A DNA stretch of 64,000 nt from Planctomycetota bacterium (GTDB taxonomy: Bacteria > Planctomycetota > UBA8742 > UBA2392): assembly GCA_019636195.1 (NCBI GenBank), contig JAHBYA010000001.1:286642-350641 (forward strand), read 5' to 3'. The translations under genes were made by a program, and so were the position numbers. This document shows, in pieces, positions 1-8,603 of the stretch. The notes below the pieces were generated by a model. It was not told where the DNA came from. It did not search any database and worked only from the letters and a program-made list of their open reading frames with translations. Positions within the stretch are counted from its first letter, which is position 1, and each line of letters begins with the position of its first letter.

Positions 1-81
1 CAGCATGGCGCTGCACTGCGGGCAACGAACAGGGTGCGTCTTCATCCATCCTCCAGCGCCCGCTCGCGGCGGGCCAGTTGT

Positions 82-120
82 AGAGGATACAGTGCATGAT
101 CGGCGTGCACTATATCCTCT
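82..120. promoter_or_regulatory. Operator-like inverted repeat upstream of the XRE regulator
   Basis: Two 15-base arms at 82-96 and 106-120 are inverted copies with a single mismatch, separated by 9 bases. They lie 38 bases before the start of the XRE-family regulator at 158. This is the usual place for the binding site of a dimeric HTH protein that controls its own promoter, as in C-proteins of restriction-modification systems. Binding by that protein is inferred. Confidence 0.6.
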
Positions 121-157
121 GACGACGAGTAAACTCTACACCCCTAGCTTGGTTCCC

Positions 158-367
158 ATGCTGGGAGCCGAGCTAAAGAAAGCACGCGAAGCGGCAGGGC
201 TGACGCAGGAAAAGCTCGGCTTCAAGGCCGGAGTTCACCGCACCTACGTGAGCATGTTGGAGCGGGAACAGGCGTCCCCGACCGTGGACACCCTCATCCG
301 TCTCTGCAAGGCGTTGAAAGTCCGAGCTTGGGAACTAATTCGACGGGCCGAGGAAGGCCGACGTTGA
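158..367 (+). CDS. XRE/Cro-family HTH transcriptional regulator (C-protein-like)
   Basis: This 69-residue protein is almost entirely one HTH_XRE domain. It contains the stretch LTQEKLGFKAGVHRTYVSML followed by E-R-E and the typical SPTVDTLIRLCKAL helix. The open frame extends upstream to 5, but the internal ATG at 158 begins exactly at the domain and lies just after a near-perfect inverted repeat at 82-120, so I start it there. Small stand-alone XRE proteins of this size are typical controller proteins of restriction-modification systems, where they delay nuclease expression. It is followed by the DpdA-like gene 177 bases downstream on the same strand. A role in timing that module is inferred. 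Confidence 0.8.
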   Translation: MLGAELKKAREAAGLTQEKLGFKAGVHRTYVSMLEREQASPTVDTLIRLCKALKVRAWELIRRAEEGRR

Positions 368-544
368 GACGGGTAGTGGCCACCTGCGCGAAACACCACC
401 TGTCGGAGTTCGCCATCGATGCGACATCAGAGCTGTCAGAAGTAGCCGTTGTCGGCTTCGCCCCGCATCGTTAGTCTATCTCACGCAGTCCTGAGAAATC
501 GAATTCCTTGCTAGCCCTAAGCGACCCTCCCAACGAGCCCCGCG

Positions 545-2341
545 ATGTCGTTGCACGAGCACACAAACACGGCCTCAGCTCCTGCATCGCCAGTGCAGCA
601 GCGTGAACTCTGGGTACTCGGTTGTTCGGCAGACAAGGTTCAGGACGCCGGGGAACTCCCGGCACTGTCCCGTTACGACGGGCCTGCGTTCAAGATCGTT
701 CGCTCGTACATTCGGGATCATCTGTGGCCATCAGGGCTATCCATAGCCGTACTCTCGGCCAAGCATCGGCTGATAGGGGCGCTAACACCATTGGCTGACT
801 ACGACCTGCGGATGACGCGGGAATTGGCGCAGGGAATGCGAGCAGAGGTAACGGAGTCGCTGGAGACTCTGGGCAAGCAACACAAGAGCGTAAAACTCGT
901 TCTCGGCAAAGATTACCTGCCCGCCATAAACAACGACCTGCTGCATCGAAGCAAGATCAACCCTGAGGTCATTCAGGGCGGCATCGGTGAAAAGTTGCAT
1001 TTCGTCAGCAAGCAGCTAAAGGTGCTGGGCAAGGGGCGACCTCGGAAGTGCACACGACCCGAGAAGGGTAGTCGTCCGCTGTACTTCCTGCCTGACTGGG
1101 ACGACTTTCTTGATGTGAACTTCGACTTCATCGCGGATAAGTTCTCGGCAGGAAAACGGGATCAGCGCGTCCAGAAGCACAGCATCGAGTTGATGAGGCC
1201 GGACAACCTTTGTGACGGCGTGCTGGTTAGCTTGGCGCAGCACATGGGTTCAAAGGGCCTACTGAAAAAGCACGGTGCATTGACGATGGACGCCCTTGCG
1301 CCGCGTTCAGTCAGAAGCCACTTTTGCCTGAACCAAGACCAGTGGGCATTTGGCGACTGCGGGGCGTTCTCGTATGTGGCCGAGAAGGAACCCGCGATTT
1401 CCGTTGAGAAAGCCGTTGCCCTCTATGATCTGTTTGGTTTCGACTTTGGCGCGAGCGTTGACCACATCCCTGTGCCCGAGATTGTCGATGCCAACGGCAG
1501 GCGGCGCAAGCTCACTCGGCAGGAAAGGCAGGCCCGCGTTGAAATCACCCGCGAGAATGCACGCGAGTTCATCGCCGTTTGCGAATCGCGCAAAGCACGA
1601 TTCAATCCCGTTGGCGTGATTCAGGGGGACAAGCCTGAGGACTACGCTAACCAACTGCGGCACTACCGCGACTTTGGCTATGAAGAGATTGCGCTCGGCG
1701 GTCTCGTGCCACGCAGCGATGACGAGATCGTCGAAATCGCCAGTCTGGTTCGTAAGCGACTCAAGCGGTTCGGCAAATGGAACCCGTGGATTCATGTCTT
1801 TGGCGTCTATCGACCAAGGGTTCACGGTCAACTGCGCGAGCTGGGGATCAACAGCTTTGACTCGGCCACCTACTTCCGAAAGGCATGGCTGCGGTCCGAC
1901 CAGAACTACCTCGGCGTTGACGGAAAGTGGTATGCGGCGATTCGTGTGCCGCCCACTTCTGACCCAAGGACGCTCGTTCGTCTAAAAGCGTCAGGAGAAT
2001 CAGAACGAAGGGTGAAGCGGATGGAGAAGGCCGCGTTGAAGGCGTTGCGTCGCTTCAACGATGGCCAACTCTCGCTGGAGAGGACGCTGGACACGGTCAT
2101 CGCCTATGATGCGCTGCTGACTCGAAACGAAGGCGACTCAGAGGACATGCGCTCCAAGTATCAGCGCACCCTCGACGCCCGCCCGTGGCAACAGTGCCGC
2201 TGCAAGATGTGTCAATCGCTGGGGATCGATGCGCTGATATTCCGTGGACTCAACCGCAACAAACGGCGAGGTGCCCACAACACATTGCAGTTGTTCAGAC
2301 ATGTCGTCTCACCACACTCCTCCGATGGAGGCACGAATTGA
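545..2341 (+). CDS. dpdA: DpdA-like DNA transglycosylase with N-terminal DUF6884-like domain
   Basis: Probable DNA-guanine transglycosylase that exchanges guanine in DNA for a 7-deazaguanine base (preQ0-type), a member of the tRNA-guanine transglycosylase fold. Residues 20-160 form a domain like DUF6884 (GCSADK, LSAKHRLIGALTPLADYD). Residues 180-598 are the TGT-like barrel. Visible motifs include D271-C-G-A-F in place of the TGT substrate-binding DSGGF, D306-H, GVIQGD at 357, EIALGGLVPR at 381, and D439 in SFDSATYFRKAW as the likely nucleophile. The zinc site is C551-x-C553-x2-C556 and H578. The gene is followed with a TTGA overlap by a helicase, and a queD gene lies nearby, which supports DNA rather than tRNA as substrate. 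tRNA Tgt proteins are shorter and lack the N-terminal domain. The family assignment is firm; the exact modified base is not known. Confidence 0.85.
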   Translation: MSLHEHTNTASAPASPVQQRELWVLGCSADKVQDAGELPALSRYDGPAFKIVRSYIRDHLWPSGLSIAVLSAKHRLIGALTPLADYDLRMTRELAQGMRAEVTESLETLGKQHKSVKLVLGKDYLPAINNDLLHRSKINPEVIQGGIGEKLHFVSKQLKVLGKGRPRKCTRPEKGSRPLYFLPDWDDFLDVNFDFIADKFSAGKRDQRVQKHSIELMRPDNLCDGVLVSLAQHMGSKGLLKKHGALTMDALAPRSVRSHFCLNQDQWAFGDCGAFSYVAEKEPAISVEKAVALYDLFGFDFGASVDHIPVPEIVDANGRRRKLTRQERQARVEITRENAREFIAVCESRKARFNPVGVIQGDKPEDYANQLRHYRDFGYEEIALGGLVPRSDDEIVEIASLVRKRLKRFGKWNPWIHVFGVYRPRVHGQLRELGINSFDSATYFRKAWLRSDQNYLGVDGKWYAAIRVPPTSDPRTLVRLKASGESERRVKRMEKAALKALRRFNDGQLSLERTLDTVIAYDALLTRNEGDSEDMRSKYQRTLDARPWQQCRCKMCQSLGIDALIFRGLNRNKRRGAHNTLQLFRHVVSPHSSDGGTN

Positions 2342-4530
2342 AAGGCAATGCGTCCATCACCATTGACCAGCTCATTGCGGTCGCGGAGGCCCGCAACGGG
2401 TATCCATTGACCCCGAATCAAAAGCAGGCCATCAAGCACGGCGACGGCCCCTTGGCAATAGTCGCTGGTCCCGGCGCAGGCAAGACGGAGGTTCTTGTTC
2501 TTCGAGCCCTACGATTGATGTGTTGCGATCAAGTCCATCCCCGGTCAATCATCCTGACGACGTTCACGGAAAAAGCGGCTCGGAACTTGCAGGATCGTAT
2601 TGCAAACACCCACCTTGCCTTGACCGCAAAGCATCAACAACTTTCGTCAATTGATACCTCGGAAGCTCGCATTGGAACGCTGCACAGCATCTGCAATGAC
2701 GTATTGCAGGAGTACCGCTTCCCTGCCTATCAGAATGTCAGGCTACTCGATCAGGCGGAAGCGGACCTCTTCAAATTCCGGAAGCTGAAGCTTGAGGACA
2801 AGCACAAGGACGCCCTGTTCGGACTCTTTCGCGCCACGTTCGGCAACTACCCGCGCAACAAGATTCCGAAGTGGGGTTGGGTTGACTCCTTCGCAACAAC
2901 GTCAAGTCGGGCCTACGAGGACTTGGTTGACTTTGGCGCGATGAAGGCAAAGGGAGGTCACTGGTTGGCCTTTGCTGAGCTGTGCGAGGTGTACGAGAAA
3001 CTGCTCTCGGAGGAGCACTCATCCGATTTCACCCAGCTACTTCGCACGTTCTTGGCCTTCCTGAATTCCCCCAAAGGAGCGGCGTTCCTAAAGGGGGAGT
3101 CCACTCCAAGTTTTGAACGACCTCCCGTTCGGCACGTTCTGGTGGATGAATACCAAGACACCAATGTGATTCAGGAAGCAATCTACTTGAGTTTGGGGCG
3201 AGAAGCACCGCACAATGTCTGCATCGTCGGAGACGACGATCAGGCACTTTATCGATTCAGAGGGGGATCGGTTGAGTGCATGGTTGGCTTTGCTGACAGG
3301 TGCATGTCGCAATGGAGGCAGCCGTGCACGACCATCTACCTCAGCGAGAACTTTCGGTCGCATAAGGACATCGTCAAGTTCTGCAACACGTTCATCAGGT
3401 CGTTTCCAGCGATGCAGGAGAAGGGTGCCCGCATTGCAGGAAAGCCGGAACTGATCTCGTCCGTTGATCGCGGTAGTGGGCATCCGGCAGTTAGCCATTG
3501 TCGAGGAAAGACGGTAGCTGATTGTGCCAGCAGCTTCGCAACGCTTGTGAGAGACATCAAGAAGCACGGGGTTGTCGAGGACTACAGCCAATGTGTACTG
3601 CTGTTGCACAGTGCAAAGGAGTCTCCTCGCAACGCAGGTCCGTTTGCCGACGCCCTGCGTAGTCACAATGTCCCCATCTACAACCCCAGATCGGGTAGCT
3701 TCTTGGAGGCGGAAGAAGTTCGCCAGTTTCTGGGGGCATTTGTCTCTGTGGTGGACCCCGGTCTTACCGTCGCCTCGGCTCTACAGTCCCCGACTATCTT
3801 GGCAGAGATTCAATCGTGGGTAGGTGCGTACTCTCAGCTTGCAAAATCCGCGACCAGCCTTCGCAGCTACGTTGAGAAATCGGCCAGTGCAATTCAAGCC
3901 AAAGACAAGGGCGACACAGTGGCTCCTGCGTTTGGTTCGATCCTTTATCGCATCTTGGCCCATGACCCGTTTGTTGGGTATCAGCAGGACTTCGTCCGGG
4001 ACCAGCGCCTAAGCAAGCTCACGCGCTGGTTCGAAGCTTTCTCGGCACAATACGGAAGATCGCTGATAATGAGCAAGGAAGAGGACTCGCAGCTAAGTGG
4101 GTTCTGGCTGAATGGGCTGTACTACGGACTTTGCGGGCAAGCGGTGAGGGATGGTCTAAATGATGATGAGGACGACGAAACGATTGTTCCCAGGGGGCAC
4201 TTCCCCATCATGACGATTCATCAGGCCAAAGGGCTGGAGTTTGACTTCGTGTTTGTAGGCAATCTGGGCGGGACGGTCTCGCCGGGAGCGTCACACGAAG
4301 TTGAACACTCCTTACGTCCCTTTCGGAGCAACGGGACGAGGTCTAACCACACGGTGGACAGCTTGGCATGGCAAGACGAAATCCGCCTTCACTACGTGGC
4401 CTATTCGAGAGCCAAGTACGCTCTTGTGCTGCTCGCTACGGAAGCACAACTTCGCAAAAAGGGGTCAGAGACGGCTTCGTTTGGAGGCAATGGCGGGTCA
4501 TGGGTGAAGCAGGATGTCCAACTGCTTTGA
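2338..4530 (+). CDS. UvrD/Rep-family superfamily 1 DNA helicase of the DpdA module
   Basis: ATP-dependent DNA helicase of superfamily 1A. Motif I is GPGAGKTEVL, motif II VDEYQDTN, motif III GDDDQALYRFRGG, motif IV ENFRS, motif V MTIHQAKGLEFDFVFV and motif VI LHYVAYSRAKYALVL, in the correct order over about 730 residues. I place the start at TTG 2338 because GGAGG lies seven bases upstream and the codon overlaps the TGA stop of dpdA (TTGA), a sign of translational coupling. The open frame reaches back to 2185, but that part lies inside dpdA. Only 9 bases separate it from the RecB-like nuclease gene that follows. Together they could form a split AddAB/RecB-like engine that attacks DNA lacking the module's modification. 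That role is inferred from context. Confidence 0.88.
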   Translation: MKGNASITIDQLIAVAEARNGYPLTPNQKQAIKHGDGPLAIVAGPGAGKTEVLVLRALRLMCCDQVHPRSIILTTFTEKAARNLQDRIANTHLALTAKHQQLSSIDTSEARIGTLHSICNDVLQEYRFPAYQNVRLLDQAEADLFKFRKLKLEDKHKDALFGLFRATFGNYPRNKIPKWGWVDSFATTSSRAYEDLVDFGAMKAKGGHWLAFAELCEVYEKLLSEEHSSDFTQLLRTFLAFLNSPKGAAFLKGESTPSFERPPVRHVLVDEYQDTNVIQEAIYLSLGREAPHNVCIVGDDDQALYRFRGGSVECMVGFADRCMSQWRQPCTTIYLSENFRSHKDIVKFCNTFIRSFPAMQEKGARIAGKPELISSVDRGSGHPAVSHCRGKTVADCASSFATLVRDIKKHGVVEDYSQCVLLLHSAKESPRNAGPFADALRSHNVPIYNPRSGSFLEAEEVRQFLGAFVSVVDPGLTVASALQSPTILAEIQSWVGAYSQLAKSATSLRSYVEKSASAIQAKDKGDTVAPAFGSILYRILAHDPFVGYQQDFVRDQRLSKLTRWFEAFSAQYGRSLIMSKEEDSQLSGFWLNGLYYGLCGQAVRDGLNDDEDDETIVPRGHFPIMTIHQAKGLEFDFVFVGNLGGTVSPGASHEVEHSLRPFRSNGTRSNHTVDSLAWQDEIRLHYVAYSRAKYALVLLATEAQLRKKGSETASFGGNGGSWVKQDVQLL

Positions 4531-4539
4531 GGAGTACCT

Positions 4540-5454
4540 ATGTGGAAGAACTTCAGTTCGATAAAGCTGGCCGCAAGTACCAGCGCACCCGTCAAGCGTC
4601 GGTACAGCATCACCGCCGACATTCTAGCGTATGAACGATGCTCGTTGCAGTACGGCTTGTTCGCCGCCAGAAAGTACGAACCGGCTCTGGCCGTTCAGAT
4701 TTTCTACGGAACTGTGATTCACCAAGTCTTGGACCGGGCTCATGCACATTTTCATGGTGACATTGAAGGCAAGGCAAAGGGCTCACTACCCAGCAATGCC
4801 GACATTGACGAGTATTTCAACGAAGTAAGGAATGCTCTGAACTCCCGTCAGATACGCGCAAGCGAGGCCGTGCGGGAGCAGGCGCTGACGGTGCTCAAGC
4901 GATTCAACGCACTAGAGGGTCCGACCCTATATCCACGGGTACTGGATACTGAATGCCGTCTACAGACCGATCAGCAGACCTACGTATTGCACGGCAACGT
5001 AGATGTGCTTGCCGAAACGGCTGGAGTGCCCAAGGGAGAAAAGGGTGTCGAAATCTGGGACTACAAGGGCACCAAGCGACCGTCATTGGCCGCTCCCGAC
5101 TACGACCAATACGTGTTCCAGATGCAGGTGTACGCCGAACTGTACAAGCGCAGGACCGGCACCTACCCCACCCGTGCGATCCTGTACTTCTTGAACGAAC
5201 TAAGCGGCGATCACGAGCCAAAGGCAAGGCCCACCAATGCGGTGCTCGTGGTAAAGATAGATCAAGCCGAAGTCGCCAAAGCAATTGCGTCGTTTTCAGC
5301 GACCGTGAGCCAAATCGAGTCCTGCAAATCTACCCAGAAGTGGTCTGATCCGAAGCACCCCCCTCCGCTAGAAACCTGTAATGCTTGCGATGCACGGTGG
5401 AACTGTGAAGCGGCGCGAAAGATGAAACGGACGTACAAGATGCTGATTCCGTAG
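4540..5454 (+). CDS. PD-(D/E)XK nuclease of the RecB/AddB/Cas4 type with a probable Fe-S cluster
   Basis: This 304-residue protein belongs to the PD-(D/E)XK superfamily. The N-terminal part has the entry motif DILAYERCSLQYG and a helix with FYGTVIHQVLDRAH, as in RecB and Cas4 nucleases. The core contains EIWDYKGTKRP, giving the acidic residue and lysine of the (D/E)-x-K pair, followed by QMQVYAELY (the Q-x3-Y helix). One cysteine near the N terminus (RCSLQYG) and three near the C terminus (C-x2-C-x5-C in LETCNACDARWNC) match the four ligands of the Fe-S cluster seen in AddB and Cas4. It follows the helicase by 9 bases and precedes the Nmad3-like gene by 8, so it belongs to one operon. It probably acts as the nuclease arm of that module. 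Confidence 0.83.
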   Translation: MWKNFSSIKLAASTSAPVKRRYSITADILAYERCSLQYGLFAARKYEPALAVQIFYGTVIHQVLDRAHAHFHGDIEGKAKGSLPSNADIDEYFNEVRNALNSRQIRASEAVREQALTVLKRFNALEGPTLYPRVLDTECRLQTDQQTYVLHGNVDVLAETAGVPKGEKGVEIWDYKGTKRPSLAAPDYDQYVFQMQVYAELYKRRTGTYPTRAILYFLNELSGDHEPKARPTNAVLVVKIDQAEVAKAIASFSATVSQIESCKSTQKWSDPKHPPPLETCNACDARWNCEAARKMKRTYKMLIP

Positions 5455-5462
5455 GAGCATCC

Positions 5463-6353
5463 ATGCCGCGAGTCTACCGAGCTTCGGTCTTCACGAATCA
5501 GAAACAGCACTGGCAGTGCGACCTGCTGTCAGAAGTTTACTCTGACGGAACATTTGAGTTACTCCCAATCCTCGACACACCATACATCGACAAGTCGGGG
5601 AGGCACTTCCCCGCTACGCCGGAAGAATGGCTTGACGAAGTAGGCCTTGAGCGCGCACGGCGTGAGCATCTTCGCACCTACGGCGACCTCCCCAGTTGGC
5701 ACGACCCAAAGAAGTCGGTCGCAGACTATGTCAAGTTCGACAAGGCATCGGAGTGGGTCGTGCACGACGATCCCGACCTGCACACGCTGATGGCCTACGG
5801 AGATGTGAACTCAGTACGGGGCAGGGCACTCTTCAACATGAGGCCGGGCGACTGGATCACGTTCATTGCACACTTGGCCTATGCAAAGAAGCCCGGCCAG
5901 CCCAACCCAAAGCACGCTAAGACGGGCTGGTATCTGGTGGGCTGTCTCAAAGCCCAGCACATCGAATTTGCAGGAGCCGGGCGGACATTTTCAGACCGGG
6001 CAAAGGGGCACGCGCACTGGCTTTGGAGTCAATACGAAGACATGAGGGTCGGTGACACACCGCACAACATGATTATCTGCGGCGACAGGCAGCGCAAAGA
6101 CCAGCGTTTCGATTTCGCCGTCCCCCTACTCACGCGGGAAGACGCCATGCGCCTGATCCGCGACAAACACAACAAGCCGCTAGACCCCGTAAAGAAGAAC
6201 CCCGGAAAGTCGGTGAAGTCCTCCGTAAACTACCACACGCGCACGGGCCGATGCATCGGCGACACCAGCAAGCCGAGCGACAAGGCGTACTTGCGGGAGT
6301 TGCGTTCAGCGATTCTGGAACGCAACCCGACGCTGAAAAACTTACTCTGGTAG
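5463..6353 (+). CDS. Probable nucleotide-modification-associated (Nmad3-like) protein
   Basis: This 296-residue protein ends the dpdA operon, 8 bases after the nuclease gene. The N terminus has YSDGTFELLPILDTPYID. Residues around 100-140 have HDDPDLHTLMAYGDVN followed by MRPGDWITFIAHL. This pattern of a variable loop, an HxDPDL-x4-YGD segment and an L-x2-GDxxxFxAxL strand resembles Nmad3 domains, which computational surveys found beside base-modification genes. The middle section has GWYLVGCLKAQHIEF, consistent with a compact alpha/beta fold. No catalytic function is established for Nmad3 proteins; roles in sensing or handling modified bases have been proposed. The 3' end overlaps the end of convergent queD by 12 bases. 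The assignment rests on pattern memory and should be tested with a profile search. Confidence 0.55.
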   Translation: MPRVYRASVFTNQKQHWQCDLLSEVYSDGTFELLPILDTPYIDKSGRHFPATPEEWLDEVGLERARREHLRTYGDLPSWHDPKKSVADYVKFDKASEWVVHDDPDLHTLMAYGDVNSVRGRALFNMRPGDWITFIAHLAYAKKPGQPNPKHAKTGWYLVGCLKAQHIEFAGAGRTFSDRAKGHAHWLWSQYEDMRVGDTPHNMIICGDRQRKDQRFDFAVPLLTREDAMRLIRDKHNKPLDPVKKNPGKSVKSSVNYHTRTGRCIGDTSKPSDKAYLRELRSAILERNPTLKNLLW

Positions 6354-6716
6354 CGACTCGTCCTCGCCGCGATAGACGCAGCCTGCGTTGCAGGTTTCGC
6401 GCAGGACGATCTTGGAGAGCTGTGGCAGCACCCGCTTGAGACGCTGCCACATCCACCGGGCGATTACCTCGCTTGTTGGGTTCTCCAGACCTTCGATTTC
6501 GTTCAGGTAATTGTGATCCAGCGTGTCTAGGATTGGTCGGCAGGCTTCCTTGATGTCCGCGAAGTCCATCACCCAGCCCGTCTTGGCGGTCACCCTCCCT
6601 GCGACATGAATCTCCGCCCGGAACGAGTGGCCGTGCAGCCGCCCGCACTTGTGGCCGTTCGGGACATTAGGCAGCCGATGCGCGGCCTCAAACGTAACTT
6701 CCTTGAAGATGTCCAA
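6342..6716 (-). CDS. queD: QueD, 6-carboxy-5,6,7,8-tetrahydropterin synthase
   Basis: QueD converts dihydroneopterin triphosphate into 6-carboxytetrahydropterin, the second step towards preQ0 and other 7-deazaguanines. The 124-residue length and the opening FEAAHRLPNVPNGHKCGRLHGHSF are those of the family. H13 and the HGH pair supply the three zinc histidines, the cysteine of HKCG is catalytic, and LDHNYLN together with ETCNAGC completes the active site. The gene faces the dpdA operon, overlapping its last gene by 12 bases. It starts 59 bases after the Pycsar cyclase gene on the same strand, so the two may share a transcript. No folE, queE or queC is in the window, so the rest of the preQ0 pathway must be encoded elsewhere. 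Confidence 0.92.
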   Translation of the reverse strand: MDIFKEVTFEAAHRLPNVPNGHKCGRLHGHSFRAEIHVAGRVTAKTGWVMDFADIKEACRPILDTLDHNYLNEIEGLENPTSEVIARWMWQRLKRVLPQLSKIVLRETCNAGCVYRGEDESLPE

Positions 6717-6775
6717 TTGATCGTCCTTGCTCGGCGGCTGGCTCAGGAACCCTTGTTGGCTTGTGTTGAGGCAGT

Positions 6776-7780
6776 TCAGTTGCCGGGTTTCACCAACTGG
6801 ATGCCTTCAAGAACATCATCTGTAAATCCCTTGGCTTTTGACTGCGCGGCCCACGGCTCAAACTTGAATCCGACAGGTCTCGGAAGCTGCTTTGGAATGT
6901 CTGCCGTCGCCAGAATCTGGCCGGGTTGCGCTTGGGAGCAGATTCGCGCCGCAAGATTGAGGGGGACCCCAATCACGTCGAAGAAGTTCTCCCCTTCCGA
7001 GCCTTCGAGGCTTTGCTTCAGAAAGAGAGCTTCGCCAGTGGCAATTGCAGCCCCGACACCCTTCGGGCACTGAAACTTTGACTTCTTGTCCAGCTCGGCC
7101 CAGCCTCGGAGGATTGCCATCAACGAGGAAATTGCCTGCTGAATGGCCTTCGCTAGCCCCTCGTCTGTGTCTTCGGGAAGCCACAGAAACATGCAGCCGT
7201 CTCCGAGCGGCTTGCGCTGCACCTGAAGCGGCCCTTCCTCGGTGGCTTCAATGACCAAGCGCCAGAATTCGCGCATCAAGAGTGGCGCGTTGCGCGTTCG
7301 ATCAGGCGTTTGATTGAGCCAAGCAGTGAACCCACGAATGTCGAGAAACGCTGCGACGACCCGTCTGGGGAGCGCGTGCAGCGGCAGGCTAACGTCAGGA
7401 AGCGGCCAATCTGGTTGCAGCAATTCGTCGAGATCAACAGGATGCACTTCAACGCTCACGTGCTTCGTCAGCAGGTCGAACCGAGCCACAAAGTCGCAAG
7501 TACCGCTTCCTAGGTCGCCATAGCTGTCGTCGCCGCCTTTCGCGTCCTCAAAACTCAAACCGACTCTCCCCGGAATAATGAGTTCGTCGCCTTCCCGTTC
7601 AGCACTTTCGTAATCCGGTTCAATGTCGCTAAACTCGCCAACTCGCTGCCACCCCGGTAGGTCTTGTACCCACCCCGAACCTTCGCCGTTGGTCCACTCA
7701 TAAAACGGCCCAGTTTCGCCGTCTTCAAACCACCGACGAACCCACTTCGGAATCCGTACTCCCTTTCCGCCGCGAGCCAT
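6776..7780 (-). CDS. pycC: Class III nucleotidyl cyclase of a Pycsar anti-phage system
   Basis: This 334-residue protein carries a class III adenylate/guanylate-cyclase-type catalytic domain at about 138-320. Metal-binding aspartates are D147 in AFLDIRGFT and D194 in KPLGDGCMFLW. The signature GVPLNLAARICSQAQPGQILAT follows. The first 135 residues match nothing I recognise and may be a sensor. The gene directly downstream of the membrane-effector gene is this cyclase, 61 bases away on the same strand. This cyclase-plus-TM arrangement is that of Pycsar systems, in which the cyclase makes cCMP or cUMP during infection to activate the membrane effector. Which pyrimidine nucleotide is made cannot be read from the sequence. 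A start at 7780 is preceded by a purine-rich GAGGCATAGGA stretch. Confidence 0.8.
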   Translation of the reverse strand: MARGGKGVRIPKWVRRWFEDGETGPFYEWTNGEGSGWVQDLPGWQRVGEFSDIEPDYESAEREGDELIIPGRVGLSFEDAKGGDDSYGDLGSGTCDFVARFDLLTKHVSVEVHPVDLDELLQPDWPLPDVSLPLHALPRRVVAAFLDIRGFTAWLNQTPDRTRNAPLLMREFWRLVIEATEEGPLQVQRKPLGDGCMFLWLPEDTDEGLAKAIQQAISSLMAILRGWAELDKKSKFQCPKGVGAAIATGEALFLKQSLEGSEGENFFDVIGVPLNLAARICSQAQPGQILATADIPKQLPRPVGFKFEPWAAQSKAKGFTDDVLEGIQLVKPGN

Positions 7781-7841
7781 TCCTATGCCTCCATACGCAG
7801 GTCACGCCCCATGACAATGCACCGTGCTGCTGTCGAGTCAG

Positions 7842-8531
7842 CTAGAACAACAGGACCCGAAGCGCAAGCAGAATTGCCCATGCGACGAAGACTTTGGCGG
7901 CAAGCAGTAGCTTGTCAAAGCCCTCGTTGAGTTCACCAACCTTGGTCACGAGCTTTTCCGACACGGCGTGGATTTCGTCCACGGCGTGCTTGAGGTAAAC
8001 GTGCGGAATCTTGGAGTGGTGCTCCGCCCAATACTTCTCCCACGCCGCCTTGTCCATTGATCCGATGAGGAATGCGAAGATCAGAGAATGCGGACGATCC
8101 ACTTGCTGCGTTTTCCATTTCTCGCGAATGTTGAACTTGATCTTCAACGCCTTGAGGACGAGGTAGGCACCCCAGCCAACGAGCACGACGTAGGCGAAGA
8201 AAGCGAGACACCACAGCGTGAAGACCAGCGCCTCAAGACACGGCATGTACTTGAACGCGCTGACGACAGACATTGTGCCGCCAGTGGCTGTCTTGGGAAA
8301 GAACACCGCGAACCCACCGCCCGCGAGTGCGGCCAAGAACGCTGATCCGCGCAGCACTGCGGTAGCCTTGGCATCCTGATGTTCAGTCAGCTTCGAAGTC
8401 GTTTCCAGCGAGTGCAGCGCGAGATTCAAGAGAGAAGCGTCGTTCCCATCAGGACTTGGCAGTTTGTCCAGTACGTCCTCTTTAGGCGGACTCGGCGGCT
8501 GTTGTTCGGGCTTGGTTTCATGTTCAGTCAT
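7842..8531 (-). CDS. pycTM: Pycsar membrane effector (PycTM-type)
   Basis: This 229-residue protein has three hydrophobic segments. The first two are AVLRGSAFLAALAGGGFAVF and a long stretch from LEALVFTLW to GAYLVLKAL. The third, LLLAAKVFVAWAILLALRVLLF, sits at the extreme C terminus. The segment TEHQDAKATAVL directly before the first helix matches the D-x-K-A signature of the PycTM family, whose members bind cCMP or cUMP and disrupt the inner membrane. I start at 8531 rather than 8558 because AAAGGAGC lies just upstream of this ATG. The proline-rich N terminus is probably disordered. It is transcribed first, followed by the cyclase gene. The expected outcome of activation is abortive membrane depolarisation. 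Confidence 0.75.
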   Translation of the reverse strand: MTEHETKPEQQPPSPPKEDVLDKLPSPDGNDASLLNLALHSLETTSKLTEHQDAKATAVLRGSAFLAALAGGGFAVFFPKTATGGTMSVVSAFKYMPCLEALVFTLWCLAFFAYVVLVGWGAYLVLKALKIKFNIREKWKTQQVDRPHSLIFAFLIGSMDKAAWEKYWAEHHSKIPHVYLKHAVDEIHAVSEKLVTKVGELNEGFDKLLLAAKVFVAWAILLALRVLLF

Positions 8532-8603
8532 CGCTAGCTCCTTTATTTTCCTCCCCACAGCCTAACATGGCCTGCGACAAGTCAGTCACCAAGCCTGTGA
8601 AAG

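Noticed and set aside
2338..4530. Helicase considered as a substitute for the missing Cas3
   Set aside because: It has SF1 UvrD motifs and sits in the DpdA operon; Cas3 is an SF2 helicase with an HD nuclease. The PLD-SNF2 helicases also lack an HD domain.
6342..6648. 172-residue reverse frame at 6130-6648 overlapping queD
   Set aside because: Arginine-rich shadow; the queD frame has all family motifs.
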